Translations under genes and position numbers: made by a program
The notes under the pieces: generated by a model
Seen by the model: only the letters and a program-made list of their open reading frames with translations
What the model was told of the DNA's origin: nothing
The model's database searches: none
Assembly (NCBI GenBank): GCA_011056825.1
Contig: DSBH01000242.1
Coordinates: 1-11,819, forward strand
Origin: Deltaproteobacteria bacterium
Lineage (GTDB): Bacteria > Desulfobacterota > Syntrophia > Syntrophales > UBA2210
Reading direction: 5' to 3'
DNA length: 11,819 bases
In this document: positions 7,363-11,819 of the stretch, piece after piece
How positions within the stretch are numbered: the first letter of the stretch is position 1
How the letters are laid out: the number at the start of each line of letters is the position of its first letter

Positions 7363-8007
7363 TTTTTCTCCTCCTGTTTTAATTAAAATGTCGTTCGACC
7401 ACAGGCCCTCCGGGCGACGGCAGGGACCCCCGGAACGCGCCGGAGCCTTTCCCGGTTCGATAACACGAACCCGGCGGATACCCCGGCAGCGGAACCCCGA
7501 ACGTGCCCGCCCCGAAATAACGCGGTCCATGAACGCAGAAAAAATGATTCGGTGAAAAAGATGATCAGGAAAGGTGCGGCCCAAAGGCCGAAAGATGATC
7601 GGCTGAAATTATCGTCGTCGAAGCCGGTCTATGAAACCCGGTGCGAGTTTCTTCTTATGCTTCAGATCGACCCGGAATGCAATAAAAAATAATTATTTTT
7701 TCAGAAATAATGTTATTAACGCTTAATTTTCGGAGACTTTCCCCGGATTAAACAGGAGCTGATACTTCATTTCAAGACTTTATCCGGATTTCCTGGAATC
7801 ATCAATGTCGTCATTCCGGCGAAGGCCACCATCCACCCGTTGTCATTCCGGCGAAGACCGAAATCCAGTCATCGTCATTCCGTCGAAGACCGGCTATACT
7901 CCCCGTAAGGGTGAACCCATTTTATGTAAGGTGTTTACTGGATGTGCCCGGAGGAGACGTGCCGGGTCAAATCCGGCATGACGAAAAAAGAACATAAAGG
8001 TCTCATT
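7363..8007. other. Gene-free intergenic region (645 bp)
   Basis: The GC-rich part (7380-7560) carries no convincing gene. It is followed by an AT-rich island (about 7680-7735, ATAAAAAATAATTATTTTTT) that may hold the promoter of the helix-hairpin-helix gene; no clear -35/-10 pair was found. From 7809 to 7983 it consists of repeat copies described separately. Confidence 0.6.
7809..7983. repeat. GTCATTCCGGCGAA repeats: two partial and one full copy
   Basis: Partial left ends start at 7809 (CGTCATTCCGGCGAAGGCC) and about 7842 (GTCATTCCGGCGAAGACCG). A full copy spans 7873-7983: it opens with CGTCATTCCGTCGAAGACCG and closes with GGCATGACG, so its ends form imperfect inverted repeats. Internal landmarks CCCGTAAGGGTGAA and TGGATG recur in the copy at 8668-8767. 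It is a dispersed, non-coding palindromic family. Confidence 0.8.
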
Positions 8008-8577
8008 TCATGATTCGACGCGGTTCGACTCCAGGCGGCGGATGAGAAGACCGGATGTTGAAACGCGCAATTCATACCTTCCATCGCGGGCGCCGGTGAA
8101 CGTGGCCGATCCGTATTCTGCGTCGACGATAGGCGCCAGCAGGGCATACCGTCGGCGAAGATCAAACAGGTCCACGGGCCGTTTCGAGGCAAGACGATAG
8201 AGCGACCGCTCTTTTCCCCGCTCCTCGTCTATATCGGAATAACGGCCCCCGATTCTGTCTAGTTCATAGGCCGTGTGCAGCCCGAGTAAGTTGAAAAGAG
8301 GTTTCCACTTGATAATTCGAGCGTCGATGTACAATTCGTCGCCGGCAAGATCGAACACCTCGACGACACCGTCCGGAAACCGAACCTGGGCGCTAAACCG
8401 CTGCCCTTCACGGGGGTGAATTTCGATTTCGGCGGCGGTCGTTTCGTGGGTCAGCGCCTGGTACCCCCTGACGGCTATCGTGGTCACGGCAAACAGGCAA
8501 GACATCGAAACCATCAGAACGGCAAGCAGGAGATACTCGAATCCCCGCAGATACCGCCGTTTCCTCGCCGTACTCAC
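8008..8577 (-). CDS. Conserved membrane-anchored protein, main frame (first TM in another frame)
   Basis: From the GTG at 8577 this reads 189 residues. Basic ARKRRYLRGFEY (4-15) precedes one TM segment (LLLAVLMVSMSCLFAVTTIA, about 16-35), then a soluble, mixed-charge domain. Recognisable stretches are LYIDARIIKWKPLFNLLGL, YELDRIGGRYSDI, DAEYGSATF and ELRVSTSGLLIR. From memory this fits a family of about 230-residue proteins in proteobacteria, often mislabelled 'cation/multidrug efflux pump', of unknown function with two N-terminal TMs. Here the first TM is in the overlapping small frame at 8574-8645, which ends in GTGA on this start codon. The frame is open further to 8784, but that part is translated repeat DNA. 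Either GTG is a coupled start, or the two frames form one protein through a shift at the T7 run. No operon partner is evident. Confidence 0.75.
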   Translation of the reverse strand: MSTARKRRYLRGFEYLLLAVLMVSMSCLFAVTTIAVRGYQALTHETTAAEIEIHPREGQRFSAQVRFPDGVVEVFDLAGDELYIDARIIKWKPLFNLLGLHTAYELDRIGGRYSDIDEERGKERSLYRLASKRPVDLFDLRRRYALLAPIVDAEYGSATFTGARDGRYELRVSTSGLLIRRLESNRVES

Positions 8578-8645
8578 CGCCGCGGCAAAAAAAGCAGAAA
8601 CAGGGCGGCGCAAATAAGGGCTATGATTGTTAATGGCTGTATCAT
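8574..8645 (-). CDS. 23-residue membrane peptide, probably the detached first TM of the next gene
   Basis: ATG at 8645, preceded by GGAG with 6-nt spacing, reads MIQPLTIIALICAALFLLFL then PRR and a TGA that overlaps the downstream GTG (GTGA). It is a single hydrophobic helix with a basic end. CTTTTTTTG (8594-8586 on the minus strand) gives codons CTT TTT TTG. One extra T, or a -1 slip on T-TTT-TTG, joins it in frame to the 8577 reading frame as FLLFFAAAVSTARKRR, restoring a two-TM protein of about 213 residues. Alternatives are a real frameshift mutation, a base miscalled in the T run, recoding, or two coupled proteins. Confidence 0.6.
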   Translation of the reverse strand: MIQPLTIIALICAALFLLFLPRR

Positions 8646-8667
8646 GGAAGGCTCCGAAAAGATGTTT

Positions 8668-8767
8668 ATCATTCCGGCGAAAGCCGGCTATGGCACCCGT
8701 AAGGATGAATCCGGCATATTCACTGTCTCCTGGATGCCGGATCAGGCTTTGCCTGTCCGGTATGACG
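8668..8767. repeat. Full copy of the GTCATTCCGGCGAA repeat, upstream of the membrane gene
   Basis: It opens with ATCATTCCGGCGAAAGCCGG, shares CCCGTAAGGATGAA and TGGATG with the copy at 7873-7983, and closes with CCGGTATGACG. It ends 22 bp from the ATG at 8645, so it forms most of the leader of that gene. Together with the copy at 7873-7983, in the same orientation, it brackets the gene. Confidence 0.8.
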
Positions 8768-8943
8768 GGGAATGAGTCCCGCATATATTACTTCGTATAC
8801 GTCAAAATTCTACTATTTTATCACGTTGCCATGAAGAAATTTTTTCTCTCGATCATGTTCACGCCCGGAATATCCCGGCACGGCTTCGGGGCGGTAATTT
8901 CAGAATGTATACAGGGATTTTCCACACAATTATGGATTGAAAG

Positions 8944-9726
8944 TCACGTATAAAGATTTGCCGACGAAAGTGCGGATCCGCCGAACTCCTCGTAATAACG
9001 GCGCACCCGCGCAAGGTAGGTCCGCGTCTCGCCGGGAAGGCTTCCATCACTGCGATCAAGGTTCCCCATACCCCAGTTATAGGCGGCCAGGGCCTGATCA
9101 ACATCGCCTCCGTACCGATCCATGAGCATTCGCAGATACCGGACGCCGCCCGTCACGTTCTCGGCGGGATCGTAGGGATTCTCCACTCCCAGATCGCGCG
9201 CCGTTTCGGGCATGAGCTGCATGAGCCCCATGGCTCCCTTCGACGATGTACTCCCGGCCTGAAAATCGCTTTCTGCCTTGACCACCGCCCGCACCAGGTT
9301 TTCGTCCACGCCGTATTGTTGCGATGCCGCGACAATAATGTTCTCGATCGATCCCGCCGCTTCGTTTTTCCCAACAGGGAAAATATTTCCCGGTGAAACA
9401 TCAGCTATACGGGTCAGACTTTCCTTTAACAGGGCAAGTGATCTTCCGGCAAAGGGCGTCGCTTTTCGCGCCCCTCTCAACGAAAACAGGACATGCTCGT
9501 TAATCCGCTTTTTTAAAAGGACCGCCAATTCTTCGAAGCTATCCGCCGACGGAGCGGCATAGCGGTTTCGCGGCGCTTCGGAGTCCGAAACCCGGTCCGC
9601 CAGAATGGAACTGAAAGACGGGTTCGGTTCCCGCGGGTCAGGAACCTTCGGTAACGCCCGAGCATCAGGGTTGTCGCCTGTCGTCCGGAAAACCCCGGCC
9701 GACGTTACGGGGCTGGGAATATGCAT
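8944..9726 (-). CDS. Lytic murein transglycosylase, SLT domain
   Basis: This 260-residue protein cleaves peptidoglycan glycan strands to 1,6-anhydromuramic products. The SLT (lysozyme-like) domain covers about 127-250: catalytic Glu152 in AVVKAESDF (147-155), GAMGLMQLMPETA (164-176), GGVRYLRML (193-201), ALAAYNWGMGNL (212-223) and ETRTYLARV (233-241). Residues 1-125 are polar and low in conservation, with a helical stretch (SFEELAVLLKKRINEHVLF). No signal peptide is visible. This layout resembles the leaderless SLT proteins linked to flagella or secretion systems in this bacterial group, but no such genes are nearby, so the role is open. The start is supported by GAGGA 6 nt upstream. The HD-domain gene ends 147 bp upstream, with a hairpin in the gap. 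Confidence 0.9.
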   Translation of the reverse strand: MHIPSPVTSAGVFRTTGDNPDARALPKVPDPREPNPSFSSILADRVSDSEAPRNRYAAPSADSFEELAVLLKKRINEHVLFSLRGARKATPFAGRSLALLKESLTRIADVSPGNIFPVGKNEAAGSIENIIVAASQQYGVDENLVRAVVKAESDFQAGSTSSKGAMGLMQLMPETARDLGVENPYDPAENVTGGVRYLRMLMDRYGGDVDQALAAYNWGMGNLDRSDGSLPGETRTYLARVRRYYEEFGGSALSSANLYT

Positions 9727-9801
9727 GATTGTTCCTCGCTCATCGGGAGATGTCGATCATATCGCCTCCCGTTTTTACCCTTCATACATACAAAATCCGT
9801 G

Positions 9802-9842
9802 CCGGACGGAACAGCCGTCAACCATGATTATGTTCCGCCCGG
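9802..9842. terminator. Hairpin between the HD gene and the transglycosylase gene
   Basis: CCGGACGGAACA (9802-9813) and TGTTCCGCCCGG (9831-9842) form a 12-bp stem with one mismatch and a 17-nt loop. On the minus strand it lies 31 nt past the HD gene stop and is followed after five bases by ATTTTG, a weak T-run. It may be an inefficient terminator or a processing hairpin. Confidence 0.35.
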
Positions 9843-9873
9843 AACCCTCGCATCGTCGAGAAAGAACACTCGA

Positions 9874-10809
9874 CTAAAAAAACGCCTCGGCGCTTTTCCC
9901 GGTGGCATTATTTATTTCTTTCACGTGGATTGTTCTTCTCAGCCAGTCCCGGTAGTCATCCCGGTGGTTAGTAACCACGAAATCGAGATAGGCGAGATTA
10001 TGTTCAATGGCCTTCCGATACAGATCCTCGTCGATGTCCCAGCGCGCCCGGAAATGATGTCTGGCGAAACGGTCGACATTATCGAAATCATCGGCGAAAC
10101 GTTTTAACGTCATCTGGTAAAATCCCCTGGTCTTGTCCAAGAGATCCAGCCGATTTGAGAACTGGTTTATTCCGCCCTCGACGAATTCGTTGTATAGATC
10201 GAGCAACTTTTCCAGGTATACGCGGTCGGCCATCTGCCCCAGCAGGTCGCCTGTTCCCAGGATCTTTCCCAGAAGCTCCACGGTTTCATCGGCAAAGCGG
10301 ATATCCCCGATTGAAACGCTCAAGCCCGTGCATCGAAGAATATCGCGGAACGCGTCGAGGTCGTTCCCGAAAAGTGGATCGTCCGCGTAATAACGCCTGA
10401 CAAAATCGATGCTGCGCTCGATGTGAACCAGCGTGTATTTCGCCCCTGTTCCCTCCAGATCGTCGTCTTCCTGCATGTAGCCCGTGTCGTGCATAAGCGC
10501 GCTCACGAGGCCCATCGTAAAATCCTTCTCCGACAGTTCGCGGCCCGTCTCCACGGCCCCGTGCATCAGCCGCGCCATTGCCAGCGTGACGGCCAGCGTA
10601 TGACGCAGGTCATGATACGAAACGTTGCAGGCCCGGTAACCGGGATAATCGCCCCGGAACAACCGCACCACGTCATCGCAGGCGTTGTCGAACGGTTCCA
10701 AATCGTACCCGGGAAACACCGTGGACGCGATCGTCCTGACTTCCTCTATAACGGCGTCGAAGTCCTCGACGTCGAAAAGTGTTGACAGCTGAGCTTCATG
10801 TTCTTCCAT
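9874..10809 (-). CDS. HD-domain metal-dependent phosphohydrolase, cyclic-nucleotide-phosphodiesterase-like
   Basis: From the ATG at 10809 this reads 311 residues. Metal ligands of the HD superfamily are visible: YHDLRHT (His66, His70), ALMHDTGY (His107-Asp108), HIERS (His129) and GTGDLLGQMADR (Asp188). The YHxxxH spacing recalls class I 3',5'-cyclic nucleotide phosphodiesterases (YHNxxHA), but the glutamine and aromatic signature of those enzymes is not recognisable, so substrate is unknown. The protein is cytoplasmic, with no TM or leader. An upstream in-frame ATG at 10857 exists. I prefer 10809 because CAGGAGGGAAGAGTC sits directly before it. It has its own promoter candidate at 10964-10992. 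Confidence 0.85.
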   Translation of the reverse strand: MEEHEAQLSTLFDVEDFDAVIEEVRTIASTVFPGYDLEPFDNACDDVVRLFRGDYPGYRACNVSYHDLRHTLAVTLAMARLMHGAVETGRELSEKDFTMGLVSALMHDTGYMQEDDDLEGTGAKYTLVHIERSIDFVRRYYADDPLFGNDLDAFRDILRCTGLSVSIGDIRFADETVELLGKILGTGDLLGQMADRVYLEKLLDLYNEFVEGGINQFSNRLDLLDKTRGFYQMTLKRFADDFDNVDRFARHHFRARWDIDEDLYRKAIEHNLAYLDFVVTNHRDDYRDWLRRTIHVKEINNATGKSAEAFF

Positions 10810-10963
10810 GACTCTTCCCTCCTGTACGTAAGACGACGCGTCACCCGCGCCTGTCATTACGACGGTGATTTTTTACCGGAGTCAGCAATATCGGTGGGAT
10901 CAAGAGACAGTCGGTAGAGAGGAACCGGTTGTAAAAAGAAGAAATCTGAATTGATTATCTTTG

Positions 10964-10992
10964 CCTATATGCCATTGTTGACACCATGTCAA
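10964..10992 (-). promoter_or_regulatory. Promoter candidate of the HD gene with an overlapping palindrome
   Basis: Minus strand: a perfect TTGACA (10992-10987), a 17-bp spacer, and TATAGG (10969-10964, 4 of 6). The -35 box is one arm of the palindrome TTGACA-CCA-TGTCAA (10978-10992), a plausible operator. Transcription would give a leader of about 150 nt before the ATG at 10809. Confidence 0.45.
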
Positions 10993-11161
10993 GCCCTTAG
11001 AAAGCCCGGAAAAATACTGCATTGACGAACAGTTATGTCGCCGGTTCAGGATCGGCATTCCCCATTATTCACAGTTTCATATTGAACGGATTGGTAACCA
11101 CGACGCCCTTCAACAGGGCTCTACCACTTCGGGACACACAAGGGCGAGCGGAATAGCAATG

Positions 11162-11255
11162 CCCGTTCATCCTGAATCTATCATCACATTCCCGTTCATC
11201 CTGAATCCACCATCACATTCCCGTTCATCCTGAGCCTGTCGAAGGATGAAACGGG
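11162..11255. repeat. Left array: 29-bp tandem repeat ending in a palindromic unit
   Basis: CCCGTTCATCCTGA starts at 11162, 11191 and 11220, a period of exactly 29 bp, with spacers of the type ATCTATCATCACATT. The last unit (11220-11255) is itself palindromic (CCCGTTCATCC...GGATGAAACGGG) and has a perfect 36-bp inverted copy at 11607-11642. Confidence 0.85.
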
Positions 11256-11378
11256 AAGAGCATATTTCCCATATTTATCTCCGCAGGGGTAGAACCCTCT
11301 CGAAAGGCTCGGGTTTGCATTCATCTCCCGGTCTGTCCTTTCCGCCGGGAAAGGAGTAAAATACAAAAATTATTTCAT

Positions 11379-11421
11379 CCTTCGACAGAACCTGTCCTGA
11401 GCGACGCCGAAGGGCTCAAGG
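11379..11421. repeat. Dispersed repeat unit related to the one at 4020
   Basis: CCTTCGACAGAACCTGTCC, then TGAGC, GCCGAAGGGCTCAAGG. It matches the order and most bases of 4020-4062 (CCTTCGACAAGGCCTGTCC...AAGGGCTCATG). It is therefore the same subfamily, here between the two inverted arrays. Confidence 0.7.
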
Positions 11422-11458
11422 TGAGAGAAGTTTAAAAAATGCTCCCTGGCTTCATTGC

Positions 11459-11493
11459 CGTCATGCCGGCGAAGGCCGGCATCCAGTTTTTTT
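11459..11493 (+). repeat. GCCGGC hairpin repeat copy followed by T7
   Basis: ATGCCGGC-GAAG-GCCGGCAT (11462-11481) is an 8-bp perfect stem with a 4-nt loop, followed by CCAG and seven T. It belongs to the GTCATTCCGGCGAA family (CGTCATGCCGGCGAAGGCC at 11459). It looks like a rho-independent terminator on the plus strand, but no gene precedes it. Confidence 0.6.
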
Positions 11494-11606
11494 GGATACT
11501 TTCCGGATTTCCCGTTTTCGGGATTCAAGCCCGCACAGAGGGGGATTAAAACGGGCACGCGATTTATTTCTCAGGAACGACGGTTAAAAGGGTTACGCAT
11601 GAGTCC

Positions 11607-11700
11607 CCCGTTTCATCCTTCGACAGGCTCAGGATGAACGGGTATGTGGTGGCAGGTTCAGGATGAACGGGTATGTGGTGGCAGGCTCAGGATGAACGGG
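11607..11700. repeat. Right array: inverted copy of the left 29-bp repeat array
   Basis: GATGAACGGG ends at 11642, 11671 and 11700, again a period of 29 bp. 11607-11642 is the exact reverse complement of 11220-11255, including an extra A that makes the palindrome unequal. The two outer units are inverted copies with several substitutions. Confidence 0.85.
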
Positions 11701-11740
11701 AGGTATACCCCAAAGTTGTGGATTGATGGTTGAATAAAAA

Positions 11741-11800
11741 AAGCGTACCCTTCGGTTCGTTGTGATCAGCAACAAAAAAACCGAATTGGAGGATACGCTT
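11741..11800 (+). promoter_or_regulatory. Long hairpin with a Shine-Dalgarno in its internal loop
   Basis: AAGCGTA (11741-11747) pairs with TACGCTT (11794-11800), and TTCGGTT (11751-11757) with AACCGAA (11779-11785). An inner GTTG/CAAC pairing is possible at 11759-11773. TTGGAGGA (11786-11793), the ribosome site for the GTG at 11801, lies opposite CCC in the internal loop. Read on the minus strand, the stem is followed by a T run, so it may also stop leftward transcription. The structure is seen in the sequence; its role is inferred. Confidence 0.6.
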
Positions 11801-11819
11801 GTGAAGAAGTCTACCGTGA
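11801..11819 (+). CDS. Start of a gene leaving the window (possibly a transposase)
   Basis: GGAGG followed after 8 nt by GTG, reading M(V)KKSTV to the edge. Only six codons are visible, so the product cannot be identified. The hairpin over its ribosome site and the surrounding repeats are what one often sees at the left end of an insertion sequence, where such hairpins block translation from outside transcripts. That reading is inference. Confidence 0.45.

Larger units (their letters stand above)
10993..11740. other. Gene-free, repeat-rich region (about 750 bp)
   Basis: No frame in this region resembles a protein. From 11162 it is built of dispersed repeats: two inverted 29-bp tandem arrays, a TTCGACAGAACCTGTCC unit, and a GCCGGC hairpin unit. 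Positions 10993-11161 hold nothing I recognise. Confidence 0.65.

Noticed and set aside
7363..7584. Upstream extension of the helix-hairpin-helix gene (Met at 7584)
   Set aside because: It has no leader or known motif, is rich in GC-driven residues, and would bury a classic signal peptide that starts right after a perfect CAGGAGGAG ribosome site.
8578..8784. Long N-terminal extension of the membrane protein frame to the ATG at 8784
   Set aside because: Residues 1-46 of that reading translate the dispersed repeat at 8668-8767, and the real ribosome site is at the small frame at 8645.
10810..10857. Start of the HD protein at the ATG at 10857
   Set aside because: The ATG at 10809 has GGAGG at the right distance, and the extra 16 residues add no motif.
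11162..11255. Possible CRISPR array (period 29 bp)
   Set aside because: The repeats abut without unique spacers of normal size, only three units exist, and they belong to a dispersed palindromic family found elsewhere in the window.
11370..11637. Short frames on both strands in the right-hand repeat region
   Set aside because: Their sequences are translations of the palindromic repeats, with no ribosome sites.

Overview
The window looks like a chromosomal, non-core stretch of a Gram-negative, GC-rich bacterium, probably of the old Deltaproteobacteria (Desulfobacterota and relatives). Three things support this: a KdsD-type arabinose-5-phosphate isomerase (Kdo/LPS synthesis, so an outer membrane), a secreted protein whose leader ends in the IIGTGGG style common in that group, and many short palindromic intergenic repeats of the 'TTCGACAGGCTCAGGATGAACGG' and 'GTCATTCCGGCGAA' types. 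The assignment is an inference from composition and gene content; there is no rRNA or marker gene to fix it.

Layout. (1) Positions 2-3601, minus strand: one uninterrupted frame of 1,200 codons that runs off the left edge. It encodes an exported protein made of two successive copies of [small beta domain + helical linker + type B carboxylesterase]. Its 5' region holds a good promoter and a perfect 12-bp inverted repeat whose downstream arm contains the Shine-Dalgarno. (2) 3880-4340: intergenic repeats and a polypyrimidine tract. (3) 4472-7035, plus strand: a probable operon of kdsD, a TrxC-like protein with two zinc ribbons but no nucleophilic cysteine, and a NudL-like Nudix protein whose Nudix box is interrupted. 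(4) 7078-10809, minus strand: a secreted helix-hairpin-helix (ComEA-like) protein; a two-TM conserved membrane protein whose first TM lies in another frame, separated by a T7 run and a GTGA overlap, and which is bracketed by two copies of a short repeat; a lytic transglycosylase; and an HD-domain phosphohydrolase whose promoter -35 lies in a TTGACA-CCA-TGTCAA palindrome. (5) 10993-11740: no genes, but a 94-nt inverted pair of 29-bp tandem-repeat arrays. (6) 11741-11819: a long hairpin containing a Shine-Dalgarno and the first codons (GTG start) of a gene that leaves the window, possibly a transposase.

How the genes work together. Only group (3) has the spacing and shared strand of an operon, and the jobs of its members are not obviously linked. 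The rest are single genes with their own leaders. The strongest unusual items are the double esterase with its predicted SD-sequestering leader, the degenerate double-ribbon thioredoxin, the split Nudix box, the frame-shifted membrane gene, and the inverted repeat arrays next to the SD-containing hairpin at the right edge. I see no CRISPR array, tRNA or rRNA, and no complete mobile element.
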